From DATBLE01 sp963734065 (GTDB lineage Bacteria; Actinomycetota; Thermoleophilia; Gaiellales; Gaiellaceae), in NCBI GenBank assembly GCA_963734065.1, contig CAVTFN010000005.1, forward strand, positions 1,178,001 to 1,242,000: 64,000 nt of DNA, given 5' to 3'. The notes under the pieces were generated by a model. It was given only the letters and a program-made list of their open reading frames with translations, was not told the DNA's origin and did not search any database. This document shows, in pieces, positions 27,076-35,043 of the stretch; position 1 is the stretch's first letter, and each line of letters begins with the position of its first letter. The position numbers were made by a program, and so were the translations under genes.

Positions 27076-28001
27076 TCGGGCTCGAGCATCCGCGTGCGGC
27101 CGCGCAGCGCCAGCAGGAGCAGCACCACCAGGATGGGGACGACCTCGCGGTAGGCGGGGCCGAGGCCGTGGCCGGAGATCGTGCCGCTGGCGATCCCCGC
27201 CTCGACGACGCCGAGCGCAAGGCCGGCGACGAACGCCCACATCGGCGAGCGGAACCCGACCACCAGCGCCGCGACCAGCCCCTTGACTCCGAGCAGCATG
27301 CCGGTGGTCGCCGAGAACGGCCCGCTCGGGGCGGCGGCGATCGCGATCACGACCGCAACCGCCCCGACCAGTCCGAAGGCAAGCCCGACGAAGCGGTCGC
27401 TGGGAACGCCGACGACGGAGGCGCCCTCGGCGTCCTGCTCGATCGCCTGGAGCCCGCGGCCGAAGCGCGTGCGCCCGACCACGTACTCGACGAGGAACGC
27501 CAGCACGACCCCGAGCGCGATCACGTACAGCGACCGCAGCTGGAAGGTCGCGCCCGCGACGGTGACGATCCCGTCCCGGCCCGCGTCGTGGAACGGGATC
27601 GGGTCGGGGAACACGTACGCGGGCCGCGCGAAGACGACCGAGACGAAGCTCTGGATCGCGAAGGCGATCGCGACCGTGGCCGCCACCCAGCCGAGCGTCG
27701 AGCCGCGGCCGACCTGCGGCTGGATGATCCCGAACCACGTCCCCGCGGTCAGGGCGGGAACCACCGCGAGCGCCACCAGCAGGCCGAGCACGAACCTCCA
27801 GCTGGAGGCGGTCGCCTCGGTGACCGCTCCCTGGCCGGCGGTGACGAAGAGGGCGACGAACACGCCCAGGCCGACGAGGTCGCCGAGCGCGAAGTGGACG
27901 ATGCCGGTGAGCCGGTAGACGAGCACGTAGCCGACCGCCAGCAACCCGTAGACGCTTCCCGCCGCCAGCCCCGAGAGGACGATCTGCAGCGAGAGGCTCA
28001 C
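27072..28001 (-). CDS. LivH-type ABC permease
   Basis: A 309-aa branched-chain amino acid-type inner-membrane permease with about eight helices. The GLAAGSVYGLLAVGYVLVYRLTGIVHFALGD segment is the conserved LivH N-terminus. It heads the cassette permease, permease-ATPase fusion, binding protein, unknown membrane protein on the minus strand, and is 33 bases from the TetR gene (28035). Confidence 0.88.
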   Translation of the reverse strand: MSLSLQIVLSGLAAGSVYGLLAVGYVLVYRLTGIVHFALGDLVGLGVFVALFVTAGQGAVTEATASSWRFVLGLLVALAVVPALTAGTWFGIIQPQVGRGSTLGWVAATVAIAFAIQSFVSVVFARPAYVFPDPIPFHDAGRDGIVTVAGATFQLRSLYVIALGVVLAFLVEYVVGRTRFGRGLQAIEQDAEGASVVGVPSDRFVGLAFGLVGAVAVVIAIAAAPSGPFSATTGMLLGVKGLVAALVVGFRSPMWAFVAGLALGVVEAGIASGTISGHGLGPAYREVVPILVVLLLLALRGRTRMLEPE

Positions 28002-28034
28002 CGCGCGAGCCTAGATGGTCGATGCCACGACGGA

Positions 28035-28610
28035 CTACGCCGGCGTCGAGTAGCCGCGCATGCCGTCGACGAGCAGCGCCAGGAAGCGGTCGGCGAGCTC
28101 GTCGGTGTCGCGGCCCGGCTGGAGCCACGTGTAGGCCCAGTTCGCCGCCGAGAGCAGCAGCAGGACCGAGGCGCCCTCGTCGAGGTCGCTGCGCAGATCC
28201 CCGAGGTCGCGGCCCTCGCGCAGCAGCTCGCGAACCCGCTCCTCGTAGCGGTGCCGCTCGGCCACGAACCGGTCACGGCGGTCGCCGTGCAGGTAGCGCC
28301 ACTCCTGGACGAACACGGTGGCGACGTCCAGCTGCTCGGCGACGACGCGGAGATGCCCGCGCAGCGCGAGCCGGACCTTCTCGACCGGGGCGGCGTCGTC
28401 GGGGATCGCGTCCAGCGCGGCGTGGAAGGCGGCCGCACCGTCCATCAGCGTGTCGAAGAGCAGGTCCTCCTTCGAGGCGATGTGCGCGTAGAGCGAGCCC
28501 TTCTGGACGCCGAGCGCCCCGGCGAGGTCGCCGACCGACGTGCCGTGGTAGCCCTTCTCGGCGAAGAGCCGGGCGGCCTGGCGCGTCAGCTCCGAGCGGC
28601 GTGCGGACAT
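28035..28610 (-). CDS. TetR-family transcriptional regulator
   Basis: A 191-aa repressor with an N-terminal helix-turn-helix (about 24-46, TSVGDLAGALGVQKGSLYAH). It diverges from paaA across a 42-base gap that holds the palindrome AACGATCGTT. It resembles the TetR proteins that repress phenylacetate or acyl-CoA degradation genes and respond to acyl-CoA ligands. The likely targets are paaABCD and itself; the ligand is inferred. Confidence 0.82.
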   Translation of the reverse strand: MSARRSELTRQAARLFAEKGYHGTSVGDLAGALGVQKGSLYAHIASKEDLLFDTLMDGAAAFHAALDAIPDDAAPVEKVRLALRGHLRVVAEQLDVATVFVQEWRYLHGDRRDRFVAERHRYEERVRELLREGRDLGDLRSDLDEGASVLLLLSAANWAYTWLQPGRDTDELADRFLALLVDGMRGYSTPA

Positions 28611-28612
28611 GC

Positions 28613-28637
28613 TACGGTCGGGAGACTAACGATCGTT
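28613..28637 (+). promoter_or_regulatory. paaA promoter -10 and TetR operator
   Basis: TACGGT (28613-28618) is a candidate -10. The perfect 10-bp palindrome AACGATCGTT (28628-28637) covers the predicted start point and the opposite strand carries TAGTCT (28628-28623) as a -10 for the regulator gene. Binding there would block both promoters. An AGGAGG ribosome site follows at 28642. Confidence 0.6.
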
Positions 28638-28652
28638 CGGTAGGAGGCGACG

Positions 28653-29564
28653 GTGACACAAGTCCTTCAGCCAACAGAGCAGGAGTTCCTCGAGTACGTG
28701 CAGGGTGGCGGCCAGGTCGAGGTCGATGACTGGATGCCGGACGAGTACCGCTCGCGGCTGATCAAGTTCATCGAGATGCACGGGAACTCGGAGCTGATGG
28801 GCGTGCTGCCGGAGCGCGAGTGGATCCTCCGCGCGCCGACGCTCCAGCGCAAGCTCGCGCTGACAGCGAAGGTGCAGGACGAGGTCGGCCACTCGCAGCT
28901 GATCTACCGCGTGGTCGAGGACCTGGGCAAGCCGCGCGCGCAGTGCCTCGACGACCTGGTCTCCGGCAAGACGAAGTTCCACAACGTGTTCCACTACCCG
29001 ACTGTTTCCTGGGGAGACGTGGGAGTCATAGCTTGGCTGGTCGACGCGGCGGCGATCATCTCCCAGAAGGCGCTGCTCAAGTGCTCGTACGCGCCATACG
29101 CGCGGATCATGAAGAAGATCTGCTGGGAGGAGTCGTTCCACATCCTCCACGGCCGCGACGTCGTGCTGACGATGATGAACGGCACCGACGAGCAGCGCGA
29201 GCTCGTGCAGGAAGCGGTGACGCGCTGGTGGCCGCCCCTGATGCAGTTCCACGGCAACCCGATCCCGGCCGAGAACGATCCAGTGGTGCAGTGGCGGATC
29301 AAGACGCAGGGGAACGAGGAGGCGCGCCAGCAGTTCCTCGACGGGTACGTCCCGCAGATCTGGGAGCTCGGGCTGACGGTGCCCGACCCGAAGCTGCGCA
29401 AGCGCGACGACGGCGTCTGGGAGTACTCCGAGCCGGACTGGGACGAGCTTCGCGCGGTCGTGACCGGCCACGGGCCGCGGACGGCCGAGCGGCTCGAGTT
29501 CCGGCGCGTCTCGCGCGAGGAGACGGAGTGGGTGCGGTCGGTGATGCTCGCCGAAGCCGCCTGA
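28653..29564 (+). CDS. paaA: Phenylacetyl-CoA 1,2-epoxidase, catalytic subunit
   Basis: The diiron subunit that, with PaaC and PaaB, epoxidises the ring of phenylacetyl-CoA. At 303 aa it is normal. E47, E77, H80, E160 and H163 (in QDEVGHSQ and WEESFH) match diiron ligands. GTG at 28653 has an AGGAGG ribosome site 5 bases upstream. It is first in paaABCD. Confidence 0.93.
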   Translation: MTQVLQPTEQEFLEYVQGGGQVEVDDWMPDEYRSRLIKFIEMHGNSELMGVLPEREWILRAPTLQRKLALTAKVQDEVGHSQLIYRVVEDLGKPRAQCLDDLVSGKTKFHNVFHYPTVSWGDVGVIAWLVDAAAIISQKALLKCSYAPYARIMKKICWEESFHILHGRDVVLTMMNGTDEQRELVQEAVTRWWPPLMQFHGNPIPAENDPVVQWRIKTQGNEEARQQFLDGYVPQIWELGLTVPDPKLRKRDDGVWEYSEPDWDELRAVVTGHGPRTAERLEFRRVSREETEWVRSVMLAEAA

Positions 29565-29565
29565 C

Positions 29566-29853
29566 GTGCCCGTTTACGAGGTCTTCCGGCAGGAGCGGAA
29601 AGGGGTGGCGTTCGAGCATGCCGGCTCGGTGGCCGCGCCCGACGAGGGCTTCGCGCGCGCCTACGCGCACGAGCAGTACGGCCGCCGAGGCGAGTCGGCG
29701 GCGTTGTGGGTCGTCCCCCGCGACGCGGTGATGGAGGTCGAGGACTTCGTCGACGAGCTCGGCCGGAACTACCACCGGGTCGACGGTTACTCGCTGAAGG
29801 TGAAGCTGAAGGAGGCACGTGAACGAGCCGGAACTGCTCCTAGCCGTAGCTGA
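29566..29853 (+). CDS. paaB: Phenylacetyl-CoA epoxidase subunit B
   Basis: A 95-aa protein in the right place and with PaaB-type sequence (VYEVFRQERKGVAFEHAGSV, then YAHEQYGRRGES). PaaB bridges PaaAC heterodimers in the complex and has no metal. GTG at 29566 is 1 base after the paaA stop; its end overlaps paaC by 35 bases. Confidence 0.9.
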   Translation: MPVYEVFRQERKGVAFEHAGSVAAPDEGFARAYAHEQYGRRGESAALWVVPRDAVMEVEDFVDELGRNYHRVDGYSLKVKLKEARERAGTAPSRS

Positions 29854-30463
29854 CGACGAGCTCGTCCTCGGCTGGCGCGACTCCGAGTGGACGGGGATCG
29901 CGCCGGTGCTGGAGGAGGACGTCGCGCTCTCGTCGATCGCCCAGAACGAGATCGGCCACGCGCGAGCGATCTACCAGCTGCTCGCCGACGATGCGGACGC
30001 CCTGGCGTTCGACCGCGCGCCGGACGAGTACCGCTCGTCGCAGTTGGTCGAGCTCCGCTTCGTGCCCGACTGGGCGCGGACGATCGCGCGGCGCGTGCTG
30101 TACGAGGCAGCCGACGAGCTCCGTCTACGCAGGCTGATGGCGTCCGGCGATCCCGCCGTCGCCGGCCTGGCGGCGAAGATCGACCGCGAGGAGGCGTACC
30201 ACCGGATGCACGCCGAGCTGTGGCGGGAGCGCCTCCACGACGAGCCCCGCTACCTGGCCGCGGTGGACGAGCTCTTTCCATACCTGTTGACCATGGCCGA
30301 ACCCGACGACCACGAGGCGCTGATCGCGCAGTTCGAGCCGAAAACCGTTCCAAGTAACACTGTGTTACAAGCTCGTCGGCGCGGGGCCCACGCCGACGGC
30401 TGGCCCGACCTCTGGAACGAGATGACCGAGGTTCGGCGGTCGGTACCGGGTGCGGCGTGGTGA
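29819..30463 (+). CDS. paaC: Phenylacetyl-CoA epoxidase subunit C
   Basis: A 214-aa structural partner of PaaA, ferritin-like with QNEIGHARAIYQ and DREEAYHRMHAELW. Length is at the low end for the family (about 240-250). A perfect 15-base palindrome, GTAACAC-T-GTGTTAC, lies at 30354-30368 inside the coding sequence, in a locally AT-rich patch. GTG start at 29819 overlaps paaB. Confidence 0.9.
   Translation: MNEPELLLAVADDELVLGWRDSEWTGIAPVLEEDVALSSIAQNEIGHARAIYQLLADDADALAFDRAPDEYRSSQLVELRFVPDWARTIARRVLYEAADELRLRRLMASGDPAVAGLAAKIDREEAYHRMHAELWRERLHDEPRYLAAVDELFPYLLTMAEPDDHEALIAQFEPKTVPSNTVLQARRRGAHADGWPDLWNEMTEVRRSVPGAAW
30354..30368. repeat. Perfect 15-base palindrome inside paaC
   Basis: GTAACAC-T-GTGTTAC has seven paired bases each side of one central base, in an AT-rich spot within the GC-rich gene. 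It could be a repressor site or a chance feature. Confidence 0.5.
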
Positions 30464-30942
30464 CCGCCGAGGCGGTGTGGTCGGCGCTTGCCGAGGTCGA
30501 GGACCCGGAGATCCCGGTGATCTCGCTGGTCGACCTCGGCGTCGTCCGGGACGTGCAGGTCGACGGCGAGCGCGTCCACGTCGAGTTCACGCCGACGTTC
30601 CTCGGCTGCCCCGCGCTCGAGGTGATGCGCGACCGGATGACGGAGACGATCGAGAGCCTGGGCGGCGAGGCCGAGGTCGAGGTCGTGATGGACGACTCGT
30701 GGTCGACCGACCGGATCACCCCGGAGGGCCGCGAGAAGCTGCGCGCCGCAGGCTTCGCCCCGCCGGCCCCGCGCGAGGCGGCGGCGCCGAAGCTCGTGCA
30801 ACTCCAGGCCGCGGTGTTCCGCTGCCCGTACTGCGGCTCGACCGAGACGAAGCTGGAGAACATCTTCGGCCCGACCCCGTGCCGCTCGATCCGCTACTGC
30901 ACCGGCTGCCGCCAGCCGTTCGAGCAGTTCAAGACGATCTAG
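30457..30942 (+). CDS. paaD: Phenylacetyl-CoA epoxidase assembly protein
   Basis: A 161-aa protein with an MIP18/DUF59 domain (about 1-90, EDPEIPVISLVDLGVV and TFLGCPALEVM) and a C-terminal zinc-ribbon-like CPYCGSTE and CTGCRQPF, as in PaaD. PaaD is thought to help build the iron-sulfur cluster of the reductase PaaE. The paaE gene is not adjacent, so the reductase must be encoded elsewhere or replaced. Start overlaps the paaC stop by 7 bases. Confidence 0.9.
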   Translation: MVTAEAVWSALAEVEDPEIPVISLVDLGVVRDVQVDGERVHVEFTPTFLGCPALEVMRDRMTETIESLGGEAEVEVVMDDSWSTDRITPEGREKLRAAGFAPPAPREAAAPKLVQLQAAVFRCPYCGSTETKLENIFGPTPCRSIRYCTGCRQPFEQFKTI

Positions 30943-30994
30943 TCGATCGAGCCTCGAAACGAGCTCGCCCCGAGCACGGTTGCGTCTCGTCCGC

Positions 30995-31000
30995 TACGCT
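30995..31000 (+). promoter_or_regulatory. Candidate -10 of the polyamine operon
   Basis: TACGCT at 30995-31000 is a plausible -10 and would give a 5' leader of about 27 bases ahead of the mini-ORF at 31035. I see no good -35, so the assignment is tentative. Confidence 0.3.
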
Positions 31001-31034
31001 CCGCGGGTCGGCGATCCGGAAGGAGGTGTGTCAG

Positions 31035-31073
31035 ATGACTGTGATCTCTGCCCCCTTCCTCGGCGTCGCCTGA
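31035..31073 (+). CDS. 12-aa leader peptide candidate upstream of speD
   Basis: A 13-codon frame (MTVISAPFLGVA then TGA) with AGGAGG at 31021-31026, 8 bases before the ATG, the strongest ribosome site in this part of the window. It lies 87 bases upstream of the speD-like gene. The intervening CCTCCT (31105-31110) could pair with this ribosome site or with the AAGGAG (31148-31153) of speD, but not both. A translational attenuator is a reasonable reading. Nothing indicates that the peptide itself is functional. Confidence 0.4.
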   Translation: MTVISAPFLGVA

Positions 31074-31159
31074 GACAGACCGGGACGGCCCTGCACCGCT
31101 AGCGCCTCCTCTTCTTCGCTCTGCGACGCCTCCGCGTCCGCAATCCGAAGGAGACCGAG

Positions 31160-31552
31160 TTGCTCGAGATCGAGCCTCCGCGCGGCAGGCGCCGCGCGGC
31201 GAAGCACCAGATCGACCAGATGGTTCTGCACGCCCTCGACGTATGGGTGCGTGAGCCGTCCGTGCTCACGAACGTCGAGCGGCTGCGCGCAATCCTGCGG
31301 TCGAGCGCGGACGCCGGCGGCGCAACCGTGGTCGGAGAAGAGTTCTTCGTCTTCCCGAACCGCGCCGTCACCGGCGTGCTGCTCCTCGCCCAGTCGCACC
31401 TGAGCATCCACACCTGGCCAGAGCTCGCGCTCGCGAACGTCGACCTCCTCTCGTACGGATGCGTCCGCGGCGACGAGGTGCTGCGCGTTATCTGCAGCCA
31501 GCTCGAGGTCGTGCGCTCGGACCAGATCCGGATTCCGAGGACGATTGGCTGA
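31160..31552 (+). CDS. speD: SpeD-family pyruvoyl-dependent decarboxylase, atypical catalytic residues
   Basis: A 130-aa homologue of S-adenosylmethionine decarboxylase proenzyme. It cleaves itself to make a pyruvoyl cofactor at Ser79 (AQSHLSIHTWPE). By offset from the Thermotoga enzyme (S63, H68, C83), S79 and H84 are kept, but the position of C83 is Y99 and the residue before the Ser is Gln78 instead of Glu. The protein may still decarboxylate SAM to supply BpsA with aminopropyl groups, or may use another substrate. TTG start at 31160 with AAGGAG; it overlaps bpsA by 8 bases. Confidence 0.8.
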   Translation: MLEIEPPRGRRRAAKHQIDQMVLHALDVWVREPSVLTNVERLRAILRSSADAGGATVVGEEFFVFPNRAVTGVLLLAQSHLSIHTWPELALANVDLLSYGCVRGDEVLRVICSQLEVVRSDQIRIPRTIG

Positions 31553-32549
31553 CGGCGACGACATCGTCGCGGAGGTCGCGCGGGCTGTCGGGCTGGCGGA
31601 AGGGGAGTCCGGTGTGCGCGCGGTCGTCTCTGCGCTCGCGCGGCTGGAGCCTGTCTCGATTCGGCGCATCAGCCGGGCGTCCGGCTTGCCGGTCCCGATC
31701 GTCGCCTCCGTCTGCGGTGAGCTGCGCAAACGGAGCATCGTCGCGCAGGAGCGGCCCGCCCAGCTGTCGCGCGTGGGGCGCGAGGTGTTCGCGGCGGGAC
31801 GCCTACGTCTCGGTTCGTCGGCGTGTACCGCCTGCGCCGGGACGACGCTCACCCTGTCGAACGAGCTGGCGCACTCGGTTCACGACGTGGCGAAGATGGC
31901 GAGGGAAGCGCCCCGGCCTCGCTACGACCTCGACCAGTGCCACTGCACGGTCGAGACGAAGATCCTCAGGGTGCTCGCGTTGCACGAGGCCGATGCGCTG
32001 GTGGGACGTCGCATCCTCCTGCTCGGTGACGACGACTTCGTTTCGCACGCAATTGCGACCGTCGTGCGCCGGCTCGGGTCGGCGACGACGGTTGCGGCTC
32101 TCACCGTCCTCGACGTCGACCCGGCAGTCGTCGGGTTTGCGCGAAAGCGGCTGGCGGCAGCGCCGTTTCCGGTCGTCTGTCTTCGTCACGACCTGCGCGA
32201 CCCGTTACCGACAGCACTCGACACGTGCTTCGACACGATCGTCACGGACCCCCCGTACACCCCTGACGGCGCCAGGCTCTTCCTGTCACGGGCCGCCGCT
32301 GCGGTGAGAGAGGGCGGCCGCGTATTCCTCTCGTTCGGTTCGAAGCGCCCCGACGCCGCCTGTGGACTCCAGCAGGACATCGCGCGGATGGGGTTCGTGG
32401 TCCAGAGCCTCGTTCCCGACTTCAACCGCTACGTCGGCGCCGGCGTCCTCGGTGGCACGAGCGACCTCTATCGCCTCGTGGCGACGCGGAACGTGCAGCC
32501 AGTTGTCGTCGGCCGCTTCGACGGCCCCCTCTATACCGCCGAGATCTAG
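31545..32549 (+). CDS. bpsA: Branched-chain polyamine synthase
   Basis: A 334-aa BpsA/DUF43 aminopropyltransferase, a family that adds aminopropyl groups to spermidine to give N4-bis(aminopropyl)spermidine. It has an N-terminal winged-helix region, a Cys pair (CTAC, 94-97), a QCHC stretch (131-134), the characteristic GDDD (161-164) and DPPYTP (235-240). It depends on decarboxylated SAM, so the neighbouring SpeD is the natural partner. No spermidine synthase gene is in the window. Branched polyamines are known mainly from thermophiles, so this locus may reflect a warm-adapted ancestor or another role. Confidence 0.88.
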   Translation: MADGDDIVAEVARAVGLAEGESGVRAVVSALARLEPVSIRRISRASGLPVPIVASVCGELRKRSIVAQERPAQLSRVGREVFAAGRLRLGSSACTACAGTTLTLSNELAHSVHDVAKMAREAPRPRYDLDQCHCTVETKILRVLALHEADALVGRRILLLGDDDFVSHAIATVVRRLGSATTVAALTVLDVDPAVVGFARKRLAAAPFPVVCLRHDLRDPLPTALDTCFDTIVTDPPYTPDGARLFLSRAAAAVREGGRVFLSFGSKRPDAACGLQQDIARMGFVVQSLVPDFNRYVGAGVLGGTSDLYRLVATRNVQPVVVGRFDGPLYTAEI

Positions 32550-32586
32550 AGCGAACGCCGCCGTCTCGAGCTGGGCAGCGTCCGTT

Positions 32587-33366
32587 TCAGCCGCGGCGCC
32601 AGACGACCAGCGAGGACGGCTCCTTGCGCTTGTGGCCGATCATGTCCGGTACGACGCGGTCGATCGTCAGCTCGCCGGCGTCGGCCAGCTCGACGAGCAG
32701 CGGCCAGAGATTCGTGTTGTAGCCGCGGTGCCGCGCGTACTGGCGCGCCTTGGTCGACTCCGCGTCGCCGCGAATCTGCCAGCCCAGCGGTTCGAAGTGC
32801 ACCACCGTCAGCGACGCGCCGAGGTCGAACAGCCCGGTGAGCGCCTCCCGGCGGAGCTCGGTGATCTGCTCGATGCTCATGCAGGTGAGCACGAGGACGT
32901 GCTCGTTGTCGCGGGGGAGGTCGTAGCTCGGGCGCTCGTAGTCGAACGGGAGCGCGGTCAGTTCGAGCGCTGGAGCGAGGTCGGCCAGCAGCCCGGCGCA
33001 CGCACGTCCCGACCCGGTCGGCTCCAGCGCGTAGTACGGCACCTTCGGGCCGCCCCAGAGGTAGAGGTCGGCGAGGTTGTTGCCCCAGCCGGCACCGAGC
33101 TCGACCACCATCGACGTACGCGGCGTGACCGACTCGAGCAGGACACGCACGATCAGATCGCGGCGGCCGCCGATCAGCGACGTCTGCGGGAGGGTGACGG
33201 CGTTGCCGAAGGAGGTGCCGTCCGCCGGCTCCGTGTTGGTCGACCGCCACTGCGCCTCGACCCGGCGCACGACACGGGACAGATCGCGCTCGCCGGATGC
33301 GAGGACGGCCCGCAACGTCTCCTCCACTCCGGCCCAGAAGGCCTCGTAGTCCTCTCTGGGCCTCAA
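32587..33366 (-). CDS. SAM-methyltransferase-like protein
   Basis: A 259-aa protein with a Rossmann-type cofactor loop VVELGAGWGNNLADLYLW (about 88-105), then an Asp/Glu-containing second strand and a long C-terminal part. This pattern is that of a SAM-dependent methyltransferase, but no substrate family is recognised. The start is TTG at 33366 (alternatives are internal). TATAGT (33380-33375) lies 8 bases upstream and could be a -10 giving an almost leaderless transcript. Confidence 0.6.
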   Translation of the reverse strand: MRPREDYEAFWAGVEETLRAVLASGERDLSRVVRRVEAQWRSTNTEPADGTSFGNAVTLPQTSLIGGRRDLIVRVLLESVTPRTSMVVELGAGWGNNLADLYLWGGPKVPYYALEPTGSGRACAGLLADLAPALELTALPFDYERPSYDLPRDNEHVLVLTCMSIEQITELRREALTGLFDLGASLTVVHFEPLGWQIRGDAESTKARQYARHRGYNTNLWPLLVELADAGELTIDRVVPDMIGHKRKEPSSLVVWRRG

Positions 33367-33715
33367 GACGGCGCACTATAGAGGGGCGCCCACCGGGGTG
33401 GCCGCCCCTCAGCCCTCGATGGTGACGCCTTCGGCGTCACGACATCGCCTCGCACCCAGGCCGCCAGCTTCGCTGTCGCCTCTGTGCTCGGCTTCGTCTC
33501 TCACGCCGGGCGCGCGACGAGCCGGTCGAGCTGGACGGACGCGGCCGTGTAGGTCGTGCCGTAGCCGATCGTCCTGCCGAACGGAGCGCCAAGCGCCAGC
33601 GCGGTCTTCTGCATCCACGCGGGCACGACCGCCCACGAGGCGCCGCGGAATCGCGCTGGCCTCCGTCTCGACGTGCGGCTACCACCACCCGGTCGGTGTG
33701 GCCTACGCTGGTCCC
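33367..33715. other. Intergenic region with a hairpin and a possible gene remnant
   Basis: 349 bases between the methyltransferase-like gene and the cupin gene. It holds a perfect 8-bp hairpin, GTGACGCC-TTC-GGCGTCAC (33422-33440). On the minus strand about 60 sense-looking codons end at TGA 33501-33503 (FRGASWAVVPAWMQKTALAL, then APFGRTIGYGTTYTAASVQL), without an ATG, GTG or ribosome site at the front. It may be the end of a lost or broken gene. I see no other coding sequence. Confidence 0.35.
33704..33709 (+). promoter_or_regulatory. Candidate -10 for leaderless cupin gene
   Basis: TACGCT at 33704-33709 with 6 bases to the GTG start at 33716, the same spacing as at four other genes in the window. 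No clear -35 is seen. Confidence 0.35.
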
Positions 33716-34102
33716 GTGGACGAGATCCGCGTGATCAAGCCGCCGGCCCAGGAGGAAACCCGGCGGCAGCAGCTGGCCTACTTTCTCGGCGTCTCGGGCG
33801 ACACGTGCGGGGCGACGGGTCTGGCCATGCACCTCGTCGTCGTCCCGCCGGGAGCGGCGGCCGAGCCCCACTACCACGACGGCTACGAGACGGCGATCTA
33901 CCAGCTGGAGGGGCGCGTCGAGACCCACTACGGCGACCGGCTCGCGCGGTCGGTCGTCACCGAGGCGGGCGACTTCCTGTTCATCCCGTCCGGCGTCCCA
34001 CACCGGCCGGTCAACCTGAGCGCGACCGAGCGGGCGGTCGCGCTGGTCGCCCGGAACGACGCGAACGAGCAGGAGCGCGTCGTCCCGTACGAGCCGTCCT
34101 AG
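33716..34102 (+). CDS. Cupin-domain protein
   Basis: A 128-aa cupin. PGAAAEPHYHDGYETAIYQLEG (about 47-68) has the HxH and Glu of motif 1, and FIPSGVPHRPVNLS (about 94-107) the His of motif 2, so a metal site is likely. Reaction unknown. GTG at 33716 is favoured by the -10 position; the open frame runs further upstream without a convincing start. Confidence 0.75.
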   Translation: MDEIRVIKPPAQEETRRQQLAYFLGVSGDTCGATGLAMHLVVVPPGAAAEPHYHDGYETAIYQLEGRVETHYGDRLARSVVTEAGDFLFIPSGVPHRPVNLSATERAVALVARNDANEQERVVPYEPS

Positions 34103-35043
34103 CGCAGGAGAAAGCCCTCGCCGAGCTCGTCGTCGGGCTCGAGGACGAACTCGTGCCGCCCGGTCAGGTGCGCGCTGCCTTCGATCTCGGTGACCACGCC
34201 TGCCGGCGTCTCCTCGACCACGCGACCGGTGAACGCGCTGCCGACGATGCCCAGGTGGCGGAGCGGCTCGCCCGTCGCGAGCCGGCCCTCGTCGTGCAGG
34301 AGCGCGAGCCGAGCGGACGTGCCGCTGCCGCACGGCGAGCGGTCGACCTCGCCGTCGGCGAAGACGGTGACGTTCCGCTGGGTGAGCGGCTGCGCGCTCT
34401 CGTCCTGCCAGAAGATCACGCCGTAGACGTCGCGCAGCTCCGGCTCGTCCGGATGGACGATCGCATGCGTCGTCTCGAGATCGGCCTTGATCGACCGGCC
34501 GAGCTCGATCAGCCGCGGCAGCTCGGCGGGCTCGACCTGCTCCTCGAGCGAGGCATAGAACGCGCCGCCGAAGGCGACGTCCACCTCGCGTCCGGCAGCC
34601 GGGAGGCGGCGCTCGTGCACGAACGCCGGGACGTTGCGGAATCGCACCGATGCGACACGGCCGCTTTCGACGCGTGCTTCGGCGTGCAGCCGCCCTGACG
34701 GCACGTCGACCACCACCTCCGGCCCTTGCAGCACCCCGCTTTCGATCGCCCAGGTGACGAGCGCGATCGTGCCATGCCCGCAGGCGGTCGAGTAGCCGGC
34801 GTTGTGGAAGAAAACGACTCCGAGGTCGGCGCCGCGGTCCTCCGGCTCGGTGACGAAGCAGCCGTACATGTCAGCGTGGCCGCGCGGCTCGTAGACGAGG
34901 AGGCGGCGGACGTGGTCGAGCTGCTCCTCGGCGAACCGGCGCTGCTCGAGGATCGTCCGGCCCTCGAGCGGCTCGACTCCGCCCGTGACGATCCGGAAAG
35001 GCTCGCCGCCGGTGTGGTAGTCGACGGTTGTGATCGACCTCAA
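34099..35043 (-). CDS. Proline racemase family protein, 4-hydroxyproline epimerase-like
   Basis: A 314-aa enzyme of the proline racemase superfamily. Both general acid/base Cys are present: ACGHG (near 85) and SPCGSGTSA (near 235). The Cys/Cys pair fits a racemase or 4-hydroxyproline 2-epimerase, not the dehydratase branch (Cys/Thr). TTG at 35043 overlaps the stop of the enoyl-CoA hydratase, giving a homologous N-terminus RSITTVDYHTGGEPFR. No transporter or other hydroxyproline genes are adjacent. Confidence 0.85.
   Translation of the reverse strand: MRSITTVDYHTGGEPFRIVTGGVEPLEGRTILEQRRFAEEQLDHVRRLLVYEPRGHADMYGCFVTEPEDRGADLGVVFFHNAGYSTACGHGTIALVTWAIESGVLQGPEVVVDVPSGRLHAEARVESGRVASVRFRNVPAFVHERRLPAAGREVDVAFGGAFYASLEEQVEPAELPRLIELGRSIKADLETTHAIVHPDEPELRDVYGVIFWQDESAQPLTQRNVTVFADGEVDRSPCGSGTSARLALLHDEGRLATGEPLRHLGIVGSAFTGRVVEETPAGVVTEIEGSAHLTGRHEFVLEPDDELGEGFLLR

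Noticed and set aside
25327..28128. One 933-residue protein from 28128
   Set aside because: The first 351 codons are a shadow of the LivH gene; the real start is ATG 27075.
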